From assembly GCA_028821605.1 (NCBI GenBank), contig JAPPFM010000041.1, forward strand, positions 186,001 through 250,000: a stretch of DNA of 64,000 bases, given 5' to 3'. A program made the translations under genes and the position numbers. Within the stretch, counting starts at the first letter, position 1; every line of letters starts with the position of its first letter. Below the pieces are notes generated by a model, which did no database searches, was not told the DNA's origin, and saw only the letters and a program-made list of their open reading frames with translations. Shown in pieces: positions 1 through 8,627 of the stretch. The stretch is from Candidatus Poribacteria bacterium. GTDB lineage: Bacteria; Poribacteria; WGA-4E; WGA-3G.

Positions 1-52
1 TGTTTTTCTCTCTTCTCGGTCTTTTGGTTTTCTCTTAATTGCGACACGCCGC

Positions 53-1672
53 CTAAACTGCTGATGGCGGTCTCTGTAAAACAGGAATGACATAACTCCG
101 AATTTCTACGCCATCTACTTCCTCTGTTTCTACTTGTGCTTCTGGATTCTGACGATGATCGAAAACGACATAGTATCCCTCTACCGCGGTCTCTAATTTC
201 ATGTACGCGGCAAGTTGCTTTTTACCTGCCTGATAATACCGGACACCTTCCCATATCTTTGTTTCAACAATGTATTTTCGCTGATTATATACGATGAGTA
301 GATCTATTCGACCCCGCCCGGTTTGAACTTCAAGAAACATATCGGCACCCACGACACGGACGAAGTGATCCAAATAGGCGTAAAGGAGGTGCTGACCGAC
401 GTATTCTTGTGGGGTATCCGGTACCTGCAGTATGCGGAAACCGGCACGCGCGATAAACGCCTGAAAGTTATCGAGAAGGGATTCCATCGCAAGTTCACCT
501 GTAGGTGTGAGGTAATCAATAAAATTCTCCCCGCTATCTTCCGAAAAGTACACATTTTCAAGTCCGTTAAAAGTAGGCTTGAATATCTGGAGGATTCGGT
601 GCTGATAAATCGGGTTAACAATCTCACACATACCGTCAACTCCTTCTGCGATAACCCCATACGTGACGAGTTCATTCATAAGAGTGTCATCTGGACTGAA
701 TGGCAAACCGTTTTCATAAGAGGCGATTTGCAAGAGGAGTGTTTCAAAGCGGCGGTCGCGACGGACGTTAGTTCGTAGGTGATCAATGTTGGTATTCCCT
801 TCCGCCAGGAGCCGCTTATGTGCCTTGGCAAAATCTATCATTGTAATCGTTTCTGTTTTAGGAATATCCAGTTCCTCCGTGAGTACCTGCGCACACCGAT
901 TGACAAGAAAGGGTTGTCCAGCTGTCTGTTTATGAAGAGCTTCAATGACTTCCGGTGCGAAGGCTTGTCCGACTTCAGCCGTATATTGCCCAAACAACTC
1001 TTGCACTTGTTCAACCGTAAAATTAGGTAAACGGAACTCGTCTTGGATATTGAAGGGCGAAATGGACCTGTCGTAGTCAAGTTGTGTGATACTCTTTACT
1101 CCTACAATACCGACACTATGCGGACATTGCATTTCATCAGAAAGGTAAATCTGACGAAGCGCGTACAAAAAATCACTCACAACCGTCTTCGGGATGCCAT
1201 CAAACTCGTCAATAAGGAGTACAACCCTCTTGAAAGCAGGCACACCCTGGTGGGAATCGCTGTTCAACAAACCTGTGAGCTGTTTAAAAAACAGCAGCAT
1301 CGAAAAATCATCGGTTAATGTTGTGTTTTCCAGAAACTGTGTTAAGGCTTGAGAAAGCACGCCCCGGCGTTTTTGGAAAACGCTCTCAATTTGCATGCAA
1401 ATCATTTGATAGAGTCGATCGTAAAAAGTAGCAGGGGAGGCATTTCGCATCGTTTGGAAGTCCAATTGAATCGGGAAATAGGTTGGATCCTCTTCTGTGA
1501 GGGCCTCAATTGCCAATCGAAAAAAAGTAGTTTTGCCGGTTTGCCGCGGTGCGAACAACACGATATACTTGCCATCTTTGATCCGACTGATGAAATCAGC
1601 AATCTCCTTGCTGCGTGAGACAATATAATGCTGTTCAGGGCGTACGCGTCCATGTGTTCCGAAACTTCGCAT
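53..1672 (-). CDS. P-loop ATPase with C-terminal PD-(D/E)XK nuclease-like domain
   Basis: A 539-residue protein. A Walker A motif (APRQTGKTT) lies near residues 41-49 and a Walker B motif (VVLLIDEFDG) near residues 150-159, which fits the AAA-like ATPases of the STAND/ATPase_2 type. The C-terminus carries the pattern GRIDLLIVYNQRKYIVETK near residues 455-475. The D and the E-x-K match the core of a PD-(D/E)XK nuclease fold, as in related AAA-ATPase/DUF1703-like proteins. No signal peptide or membrane segment is visible, so it should be cytoplasmic. A GAGGAG ribosome-binding site precedes the ATG. Such proteins are abundant in genomes rich in mobile DNA and their substrate is unknown. A nuclease or defence role is inference only; the ATPase call is firm. 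Confidence 0.75.
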   Translation of the reverse strand: MRSFGTHGRVRPEQHYIVSRSKEIADFISRIKDGKYIVLFAPRQTGKTTFFRLAIEALTEEDPTYFPIQLDFQTMRNASPATFYDRLYQMICMQIESVFQKRRGVLSQALTQFLENTTLTDDFSMLLFFKQLTGLLNSDSHQGVPAFKRVVLLIDEFDGIPKTVVSDFLYALRQIYLSDEMQCPHSVGIVGVKSITQLDYDRSISPFNIQDEFRLPNFTVEQVQELFGQYTAEVGQAFAPEVIEALHKQTAGQPFLVNRCAQVLTEELDIPKTETITMIDFAKAHKRLLAEGNTNIDHLRTNVRRDRRFETLLLQIASYENGLPFSPDDTLMNELVTYGVIAEGVDGMCEIVNPIYQHRILQIFKPTFNGLENVYFSEDSGENFIDYLTPTGELAMESLLDNFQAFIARAGFRILQVPDTPQEYVGQHLLYAYLDHFVRVVGADMFLEVQTGRGRIDLLIVYNQRKYIVETKIWEGVRYYQAGKKQLAAYMKLETAVEGYYVVFDHRQNPEAQVETEEVDGVEIRSYVIPVLQRPPSAV

Positions 1673-1816
1673 TTTTCTCCTCGTCTTTGGTATCTTTTGT
1701 TCTTTATTCTATTATATTGCTGAATGAAAGTCTATATCTAATTTTTTATTCAATCCTAAAAATTTGCCTTTTGATTGCTTCTGTGGTATTCTATACAAGG
1801 TAGAAGGAAACAATTA

Positions 1817-1924
1817 ATGCCTGCTAAAGACATTTATCACGACACCGTGAAGAACGCGTTAATCAAGGATGGGCTGCTTATCTTTAGCAAAAGCAAGGAG
1901 GTAATTGTGAAATGGAACGCATAG
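1817..1924 (+). pseudogene. xisH: xisH remnant with internal in-frame deletion
   Basis: This 35-codon frame begins MPAKDIYHDTVKNALIKDG, the typical start of XisH (fdxN element excision controlling factor, a PD-(D/E)XK-type protein of about 135-140 residues). It then jumps directly to LLIFSKSKEVIVKW, which resembles the XisH C-terminus. About 100 central residues, including the nuclease core, are missing, and the join is in frame. The stop overlaps the start of the xisI remnant, the usual tight XisH-XisI arrangement. The product cannot be a functional XisH. The family match rests on remembered family sequences, not a search. Confidence 0.7.
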
Positions 1925-2254
1925 AGAAGTATCGGGAGATTATAATGCGAGTCTTGCGTGAATGGACAGAAGTCCCACCGGCTTACGGTGAGATGATAGA
2001 TGAAATCATTGTTGACAGGGAAGTGGGCCGCTATCTATGGATGACACGCGGGTACCAGCAGAAACATAAACGTATCCATGCTTGTATCGTCCGCATTGAT
2101 ATTATTGATGGGAAGTTGTGGATCCAACAGGATAATACCGATGGCAGTACACATCGCTCCCGAATTAGAGCGATACGGCGTTCCGAAAGAGCATATCGTC
2201 TTAGGATTTCGTTCTCCAGATATTCGACCCTACACAGGATACGCCGTTGAGTGA
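1912..2254 (+). pseudogene. xisI: xisI with +1 frameshift
   Basis: Reading from 1912 gives a good XisI N-terminal two-thirds (MERIEKYREIIMRVLREW, then RIHACIVRIDIIDGKLWIQ). After the codons for DNTDG, near 2143-2147, the frame loses family similarity. Shifting by one base restores VHIAPELERYGVPKEHIV and a C-terminal GFRSPDIRPYTGYAVE followed by TGA at 2252-2254. The two frames together give about 113 residues, the usual XisI length. The unshifted frame runs to 2250 and yields an unrelated Arg/Ser-rich tail. With the deleted xisH upstream, the whole pair is decayed. A sequencing error could mimic the frameshift but not the xisH deletion. Confidence 0.75.
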
Positions 2255-2306
2255 CATACGCAACAGCGAAAACATTAGGATTTCAACGCGAAAGGAAAAA
2301 AATAAA

Positions 2307-2555
2307 ATGGACACGCGAGAGTTATATGAATTGTTGTCAAAGCAGTTATCTGAAATGGATGCACGATTCACAAGGCAGTTTGAGTCGCTTGATACTCGAC
2401 TTGAATCCCTTGATACTCGACTTCGGAATGTTGAGGTAGATGTTGCTGAAATAAAAGGACAGAAAGCTGGGTGGGATTCTGCTCGGAATTGGGTATCCAC
2501 GGGCATCGCGCTTATTGCGCTTGGGGTCGCAATAGCCGTGGCTTTATGGAAGTAA
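2307..2555 (+). CDS. Small coiled-coil membrane protein
   Basis: An 82-residue protein starting MDTRELYELLSKQLSEMDAR. The start at 2307 is chosen because a GAAAGGAAA ribosome-binding site lies just upstream; an in-frame upstream start at 2247 overlaps the xisI remnant. Residues about 5-55 form a charged coiled coil containing a duplicated SLDTRLESLDTRL heptad segment. Residues about 61-80 form a transmembrane helix (STGIALIALGVAIAVALW), which puts the C-terminus at the membrane. This layout is common in small bacterial membrane-anchored coiled-coil proteins of unknown function. It sits between xisI and a protease gene with about 34 bases of spacing and may be co-transcribed with the protease. 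Confidence 0.55.
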   Translation: MDTRELYELLSKQLSEMDARFTRQFESLDTRLESLDTRLRNVEVDVAEIKGQKAGWDSARNWVSTGIALIALGVAIAVALWK

Positions 2556-2589
2556 CCGAGTGTCCTAAGCGAAAAAGGAAAATGCTACT

Positions 2590-4464
2590 ATGAAATTAAT
2601 TGGTAACCATAAATTTTTAGTAGGCATGTTGGTTTTTGGAGCTTTGATCGCCTGTACACAGACTCCCGAACAAATTGCCGAAGAAGCTTTACGCTCTGCT
2701 ACGGTCCGTTTGGAAGCAAAAGATGCCGACGGCGATCACCTTGGATACGGAAGTGGCTTTTTCGTGGCACGCGACCAGATAGTGACTCACATTGACGTTG
2801 TAGCAAGTGCCACGAGCATTGAGGCAGAACTTGTTAGTAAAGGAAAGAAGTATGCTATTGAAGGTGTGACAACCTTTGATGTGGAAAATAAACTTGTCAT
2901 CCTTAAGGTTAAAAGTAAAAATGCGAAATGGATCAAACTGAGTTAGAACAAAGAGGTTCAGTACCCTATTTATGTCTTGGGTTACCCTGATGGTGGTGAA
3001 GGCACAGTTAGGAAGAATCCTGTATCTGAAAAATCTAACGACAGTTTCCTACTCTTGGGACTTCCTCTGGAAACTATTGGCGGGCCAGTGCTAAACAGTC
3101 AGGGTAAGGTCATAGCAGTTGTTGGTATAACAGACATCCTCAAATCGAAACACATTGGTTCAAAGAGCGTGGAAGAATTACTCGAAAAGTCAAAATCAGG
3201 GACAGTGGAACCCTTGTCACAGTGGCAGAAAAGAAAACCGATACGTTTGGTTGCAATCGGACAATTTGCCCAAAAGAAGGGAAGACATGCTACAGTGCGC
3301 CTGATTAGGGCAAATGGCAAGAAGCGAATTGAACTTGGAGATGAGTTAGGGAGCGGTTTCTTTATAGCACCCGACAAAATTGTAACTAACATCCATTGTG
3401 TTGCAGATGCCACAAAAATTCAGGCGAAACTGTTTGGGACGGAAACCTTTTATGATATTGAAGGAGTTACTGCATTCGATCCGAAGAAAGATCTAGTTAT
3501 CTTAAAAGTCGCTAGAAAGGGACCAAAACATCTTTCCCTTGGTGACGTTCAGATAGGAGAACTGATTGCTGCTGTAGGCAACCCTCTCTATTCAGAAAAT
3601 TCAGAAACGATCCAAAAAACCATCGCAGAATCTTTTGGGAAAAACGTGGAAGAAGGCAAGATCACGAATGGCACCGTACATAGCATCCGCAAGAGCGACG
3701 AATTAATTCGACTGACAGCCGAACTTTTACCGGGGAACAGTGGAGGTCCCATACTGAGTAGTAAAGGCAAAGTTATTGGGATCGCTGTCGGTGGACTTAG
3801 CTCAGGCGATATTGGTTTCGCTATACCTTCAAGTGCCCTTGAGGAATTATTCACAAACTCTGAACCCACGCAGTTTTTGGAACTGGCGAAATGGCAAGAA
3901 AAACCCGAGATTCGAGCTTATGCTTATCGTTTCTATCAGGCACAGGAACTAATTAGCAGTGCTCTACGTGCAGAGGAAGAAAATAAGAAGCACTTGTACT
4001 ACAAAAAAGCGATTGAAGTATTAGATGAAGCTATTAGACTATACCCAAGAGATTGGCAAAGTTGCTACTTGCGAGGCGATGTCAAAACTGAACTTGGTCA
4101 ATATCAAGAGGCGATTGATGACTTTGATAAAGTTATTGAGTTAATTCCAGATGGTGCTTTTGCTTATATCGCCCGAGGTAATGCAAAACAAGATTTTGGT
4201 TATTACGAGGGGGCCATAGCGGACTATAGTAAAGCTATTCAGTTTATTCCTGATTATGCTGCTGCTTACAACAATAGGGGATGGGCGACTTATCTCTGGG
4301 CTAAGGATCGGGAAAAAGTAGAGGGGAAAAATGAAATAGTGAAGAGTCTCTATTACGCAGCAATTGAAGACTATAAGAAAACTCGTGAGTTAAGCCCTGA
4401 CCATAGACAAGCCTCCAACAATCTAAAACTTGCGGAAGAAGCTCTGACGGGTGAAACGCAATAA
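2590..4464 (+). pseudogene. Tandem trypsin-like protease lipoprotein with TPRs, interrupted by an amber codon
   Basis: One continuous frame of 625 codons is interrupted once, by TAG at 2944-2946 (codon 119). Similarity continues on both sides of it. The start encodes a lipoprotein signal (GALIAC lipobox, Cys22). Domain 1 (about 30-200) is a trypsin-like fold without catalytic residues: the His position is Asp69, the Asp position is Lys101 and the Ser position is Ile163 (ETIGGP). Domain 2 (about 225-430) is a normal HtrA/trypsin-like domain with His269 (TNIHCV), Asp301 (KKDLVIL) and Ser384 (GNSGGP). Residues about 455-610 hold TPR repeats. Without readthrough, a lipoprotein fragment of 118 residues is made. 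The active half could be translated from TTG at 2977, but without an export signal. It is labelled a pseudogene because of the stop; both halves are otherwise well preserved. Confidence 0.7.
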
Positions 4465-4493
4465 CTTGCTAATCCAAGAAAGGAATCTTAAAA

Positions 4494-4610
4494 GTGAAAA
4501 TCATGAGACGCTTGATATTTATTCTCACGTTGATGGGAACTGTATTTCTGAATAACAGTTTGGCACAACATTTACCGAAATATGAACGTAAAAAGTGTTG
4601 CCTTTTATAA
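4494..4610 (+). CDS. Short signal-peptide-like ORF, possible remnant
   Basis: A 38-codon frame (GTG 4494 or ATG 4503) preceded by AAGAAAGGAA. It encodes a classic secretion signal (MRRLIFILTLMGTVFLNNSL, then AQ) followed by only about 14 residues ending KKCCLL. Its stop overlaps the ribosome-binding site of the next protease gene. It could be the 5' remnant of a secreted protease gene truncated by deletion, or a short leader. No function is assigned. Confidence 0.35.
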   Translation: MKIMRRLIFILTLMGTVFLNNSLAQHLPKYERKKCCLL

Positions 4611-4621
4611 AGGAATTTATG

Positions 4622-6676
4622 ATGCAAAGTCTATTTATGAATAAGAAAATCCTGGTGTTAATTCTGGTACTGGTCTTAATGGTCTTTGGGAAGCAGGGTG
4701 TCAGCCAAGGTCAGAAAGCACCAATAGATATGGATTCGTCTATTTCCGATTCATTGAGCACAGCAGAGATCCGGCAAGTGGTGATCCCATCCTTGGTTTG
4801 GATTCATAGTAAGAATTCTTCAGGTAGTGGGGTGCTGCTTGACAAGGGGCAAAAGTTAGTCTGTACTAACGTCCATATTACAGATGGCAATAATACGGTA
4901 AAAGTGTTTTTTCCCGCATACGATTTAGAAGGAGTGTTGATTCGAGAAAAAGATTTCTATACTAAGATGGATAATCGCAATGCTTTACAAAAGTTTGGTT
5001 ATCTTACCAATGGACGCGTCGTTGCGGAAGACTTAAAAACAGACGTGGCAATAGTTTCCCTTGCGGGACTCCCAAAAACAGCGGAGCAGATTAAGTGGAG
5101 TCGGGAATATGACTATTCTCTTCTAGAACCAGGGAAAAGTCCGGTTCATCTCTTTGGACATCCAGGGAACCGTGATCTTCTATGGCAGTGGGATCCAGGA
5201 TTTTTCCAACAATACCATGAATCTTTTGGTAGTTTGCTCCTCGATGCTCGCGCATGGTACGGCAACAGCGGAGGCCCGATAGTTGATGCGACAGGAAAAT
5301 TAATAGGGCTCGTTAAAGCTATTTCTCATCAAAGCAGTAGCACGTACGCCGTTCCTATACCGGCAATAGTTGATTTGAAGGATAAATTAGAAGAGCTATC
5401 CATTTTCTCAATAGAAAATGACACTGAGTTTACTGTCAATTACGAAATCAAATGGATTATAAGCGAAGCTTTGGAGTCATATTCTCTTGAGCCAGGTGCT
5501 GAACCCAAAATTCACTATCGATCGTCGTTTGATATGCCTGAAATTCGGTATAAAGATGGCACCAAGAAGCAAAGTGATAAGATACCTAAAGATGAAAAAG
5601 AACTGGAGGATACGACACCCCCCTCAAAGGACACAGGCATTGGAACAGAGCATGTCCATCTACTAAACTGTAAGTATAAATACTTTGATCCTTCTGACAA
5701 GAAGCGCATTAAAACTGAGGATAGTTACCAGTACCGTTTCGAGTACGACTCACAACAAAAGAAACTCGATCTACGCGAACCGAGACGGACTTTCTGGGTT
5801 AAAAATACTACTGAGAATCCTGTCGAATACACAATCTGGTGGGCTTCCTCACGTGAAATTATGAGGGAGGAATTTCATACCCTTCAACCTTCTAAAAAAC
5901 AACCTCATTGGTGGAAAGAACTTTCAGAAGATATACCAACTGGTTATCCGCTTATTGAGTTTAGCACTCCGATTTCCGGTTTAAAGGATGTTGAAGATCC
6001 CGCAAAAATTGTGAGACTGTTAATAGAACCCAAACTACAGTTCTTCAGTATTGGTAGCGAAGCAGCTGATTACATTACAGATGTGGCAGAACAAATCAAT
6101 GTTAAAATAGAGGAGAACAATTACCACTTTAAATTTGAAGAAGAATCAGAGCTGCAACTCAAATTTTATAAGACTGGTAATAATAGCTCAGTCCCTGAAA
6201 GAACTCCAAATTTCATCAGTGATAATCTAGTTACTTTGCTAATCGCTATTGCTGGACTCGTTTTGGCTGTTGGACTTATACTTATTAGGCAATTTTATTT
6301 TCCACAACGACCGATATTCTCGATTCAAAATGAAACTCATGTTCCTATGGAGTATCAAGTCAAATGGGAGGAAAACGATGATTGGGATACTGCAGATCCT
6401 CTTGAACCAGGCGAAGATTCTATTGAATGGTATGATACATCTCCCAAAAAAATCCCCCAGGCTTACCCTAAAGTCCGCTTCGATTCTATTGTTGACGATA
6501 AGCAGGAGACTCAGGAATACACTGTGGAAATCCGGGTACTGCGTTTTAGTCCTAAAACTGAAAAGAAAATCAACCGTAAGGAAATTAGCCGAGAAGATGC
6601 CCGCCAATACCACTTCGTTCATGACTCGGGAACACAGGCTCTTAAACTTGTCGATTCGGAGATAAAAAATGAATAG
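4622..6676 (+). CDS. Membrane-anchored trypsin-like protease with three repeated C-terminal beta domains
   Basis: A 684-residue protein counted from ATG 4622, with ATG 4619 equally possible; both follow AAAGGA. Residues about 6-30 form a signal sequence. A trypsin-like domain contains His85 (CTNVHI), Asp141 (KTDVAIV) and Ser216 (YGNSGGP), so it should be active. Three related segments follow at about 262-310, 390-440 and 565-615. Each begins with a pattern like SIEN/VKNTT/SIQNET, then Y-x-(I/V)-x-W, a L-(E/Q)-P turn and a P-x-x-(Y/I)-x-x-(I/V)-(R/E)-F ending. A transmembrane helix (LLIAIAGLVLAVGLILI) at about 533-557 separates the second and third copies, so the last copy should lie on the opposite side of the membrane from the protease. 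I do not recognise the repeated domain. Confidence 0.75.
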   Translation: MQSLFMNKKILVLILVLVLMVFGKQGVSQGQKAPIDMDSSISDSLSTAEIRQVVIPSLVWIHSKNSSGSGVLLDKGQKLVCTNVHITDGNNTVKVFFPAYDLEGVLIREKDFYTKMDNRNALQKFGYLTNGRVVAEDLKTDVAIVSLAGLPKTAEQIKWSREYDYSLLEPGKSPVHLFGHPGNRDLLWQWDPGFFQQYHESFGSLLLDARAWYGNSGGPIVDATGKLIGLVKAISHQSSSTYAVPIPAIVDLKDKLEELSIFSIENDTEFTVNYEIKWIISEALESYSLEPGAEPKIHYRSSFDMPEIRYKDGTKKQSDKIPKDEKELEDTTPPSKDTGIGTEHVHLLNCKYKYFDPSDKKRIKTEDSYQYRFEYDSQQKKLDLREPRRTFWVKNTTENPVEYTIWWASSREIMREEFHTLQPSKKQPHWWKELSEDIPTGYPLIEFSTPISGLKDVEDPAKIVRLLIEPKLQFFSIGSEAADYITDVAEQINVKIEENNYHFKFEEESELQLKFYKTGNNSSVPERTPNFISDNLVTLLIAIAGLVLAVGLILIRQFYFPQRPIFSIQNETHVPMEYQVKWEENDDWDTADPLEPGEDSIEWYDTSPKKIPQAYPKVRFDSIVDDKQETQEYTVEIRVLRFSPKTEKKINRKEISREDARQYHFVHDSGTQALKLVDSEIKNE

Positions 6677-6785
6677 CCCCGGGCCATTTTGCTGGTCCGG
6701 ACAGATAGATTGAAGTAGCGATCAAGGCTGTTGTTAAGAATAGGCTGAAGTGCTACCGTTTATTCAAACCAAAATTTAACTAAAG

Positions 6786-6848
6786 TTAAGACAAGTTTTT
6801 TTGCTCAAACTCGACAGGTGTCAAATACCCTAACCCTGGAGATAGTCT
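6786..6848 (-). mobile_element. IS3-family transposase C-terminal remnant
   Basis: On the minus strand a short frame reads RLSPGLGYLTPVEFEQKNLS and then stops. It matches the C-terminal signature of IS3-family OrfB transposases (SxLGYLxPxEFE). Nothing recognisable as the DDE catalytic core remains upstream, because the M28 peptidase gene ends only about 30 bases away. This is a tail fragment, not a mobile element. No inverted terminal repeats or target duplication were identified. Confidence 0.5.
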
Positions 6849-6879
6849 ATTAATTACATGATGAGAGATAAACCCAATC

Positions 6880-8490
6880 TCACCGAAAAATCGCCAATTT
6901 CTCCAAATAGGTATATGTCTCTCCTTTTGAAACAAACGAAATGTGGCAGACATACACACCCGGCGATACCGCTAACCCATAAGAAGTTTGCTGATTCCAC
7001 CATGTCCGCCAGATACGTTGATCCAGTCTGTCAGCAACGCCTTCAATTCGCTTTATCAAGTTCCCACCCGAATCATAAATGTGTACCCGCATGTCTGTCA
7101 TGTCCACGTTTGCAGAGACGCGGAATTCGGTTAAACCGTCTGAACGTGCTGGATTAGGAAACACAATTACATCTCTCCAAGCGAACGGTTCTGTCAAAAT
7201 AACCGATTGTGCGACTGAAGTCGCACCAAGTGGATAGCGTGCTGTCACACGGAGGGTGTTCTCTCCAGGATGTAATGGCACCGTTGCTGTGTAAGTTCGC
7301 GTTTCTCGATCCAAGGTTGCTACTATTTGACTCGGATGGGCAATGATGTCAATCGGAAAACTTGAATGAAACGTTCCCTTGATTTCTAACTTACTCTCTT
7401 TCGTGGTTGGCGGAAGTTCTAATGTCACTTGTGGAATCTCCCGTGTTGCTTCAAACATGGCCGTGAGGAGACTGTCTACTGTAACAAGCACAAGTTGTGT
7501 TACCTTTCTCACTAAACCGAAGTTAACCTTATCAGCCGTATCATTAGATGTGTGATAGAAAGGATTGGCATCGTAATTTTGAGAATCTCGCCACGGTGTT
7601 GAGCTTTCCGTTAAAGTAACGGCGTTGTAGCCAGCATCCCAAAAGGGTTTGTGTGAGGAAATATCAACGAATTCGTCTTGGGTTCGACGAATCTTCAAAC
7701 CGATGTTATACCACGTATTCGCAATTATGAGAGCACGACCTATCCATGCAGAATCGTTATTCGTAACGATTTCAACGAGATCACTTTTCCAATTGAAACC
7801 GAACATATCTAAGTTAAAAACCCCGACGATGTTTTCGGGAACAGGAGCGGTGTCGTTCTCATCACTCTTGCCTATAACGGAAGCCTCTCGAACATAGTGA
7901 CGGCTGCCGAGAAAACCGAGTTCCTCGCCCCCCAATGCAACGAATCTCAATTCGTGGTTGTATTCATAACGGCTTAGAAGGTAGGCAATTTCTAACAGAG
8001 CGGCGACACCAGTTCCGTTATCGTTTGCCCCGGGTGCGGTGGAAGCTAATGGATTCCAATTCGGATCACGTTCGGCTTGCGAGTCATAATGTGCGCAAAT
8101 GATAAAAATACGATTGCTGGACGAAGTTGACCGCGCGGGTAGAACAGCCGTCACATTTCTGATGCCCCCAAAAACTTGTTCACTGACTTTCAAGCGTGGC
8201 GAACGGCTAAACTCACTCCTAATGTAACGGACGATGTTATCGGTCGCTTCTCGATGGTGTGCGCTGCGTGTGCGGTAGGCGCGCAAGTTACGTCCTGGAG
8301 CAATGTTTTCCTGCAATGCCACTACCCGCGCCTCAAGTGCCTCGGATTGCACGAGCGTGAGCAGTTCGTCACCACGGTTCAAGAACTGGTTGCCCTCTGC
8401 CGCGATAGTAGGAAAGATAATACAGAGAAGGAAAAAGATTGGGCATTTTTTTATCGAGGCTTGCAAACTGCGTCTTAATTGCCTTGACAT
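6880..8490 (-). CDS. Secreted M28-family zinc aminopeptidase with FlgD/T9SS-like C-terminal domain
   Basis: A 536-residue protein. The N-terminus is a signal peptide (hydrophobic FFLLCIIFPTIAA). The M28 peptidase domain (about 70-345) shows the expected zinc ligands: AHYD, PGANDNGTG, the catalytic pair in LGGEELGFLGSRH, NLDMFG, and a late His (SHKPF or FYHTSND). It should remove N-terminal residues from peptides outside the cytoplasm. Residues about 350-430 are Ig-like. The last about 100 residues (VFPNPARSDG, VHIYDSGGNLIKRI, SPGVYVCHI) match the FlgD-Ig or type A sorting-domain style used by type IX secretion clients. The gene stands alone on the minus strand, head to head with the GTPase operon, and its start lies beneath the plus-strand promoter at 8484. 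Confidence 0.85.
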   Translation of the reverse strand: MSRQLRRSLQASIKKCPIFFLLCIIFPTIAAEGNQFLNRGDELLTLVQSEALEARVVALQENIAPGRNLRAYRTRSAHHREATDNIVRYIRSEFSRSPRLKVSEQVFGGIRNVTAVLPARSTSSSNRIFIICAHYDSQAERDPNWNPLASTAPGANDNGTGVAALLEIAYLLSRYEYNHELRFVALGGEELGFLGSRHYVREASVIGKSDENDTAPVPENIVGVFNLDMFGFNWKSDLVEIVTNNDSAWIGRALIIANTWYNIGLKIRRTQDEFVDISSHKPFWDAGYNAVTLTESSTPWRDSQNYDANPFYHTSNDTADKVNFGLVRKVTQLVLVTVDSLLTAMFEATREIPQVTLELPPTTKESKLEIKGTFHSSFPIDIIAHPSQIVATLDRETRTYTATVPLHPGENTLRVTARYPLGATSVAQSVILTEPFAWRDVIVFPNPARSDGLTEFRVSANVDMTDMRVHIYDSGGNLIKRIEGVADRLDQRIWRTWWNQQTSYGLAVSPGVYVCHISFVSKGETYTYLEKLAIFR

Positions 8491-8512
8491 AAGCGCAAAA
8501 ATTTTGTATCCT
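8484..8512 (+). promoter_or_regulatory. Promoter for the GTPase operon
   Basis: TTGACA at 8484-8489 and TATCCT at 8507-8512 are separated by 17 bases, close to the sigma-70 consensus. The predicted start near 8519 leaves a leader of about 109 bases before the GTPase start at 8628. The -35 box overlaps the start codon of the opposite-strand M28 gene. Confidence 0.6.
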
Positions 8513-8627
8513 ATTTAGTAGTTTCTCTCATTTTAACAGATTTCACTGCAGTTGTAAATAAAGATAGTTCTCTTGGTCCGAAACTGATGCGTGTTGAAAT
8601 TTACGCGCCTATGGAAGTGAACGAAAA

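Noticed and set aside
304-1653. Several open frames on the opposite strand or other frames of the ATPase/nuclease gene
   Set aside because: They lie wholly inside the conserved ATPase gene and show no recognisable family or start signal.
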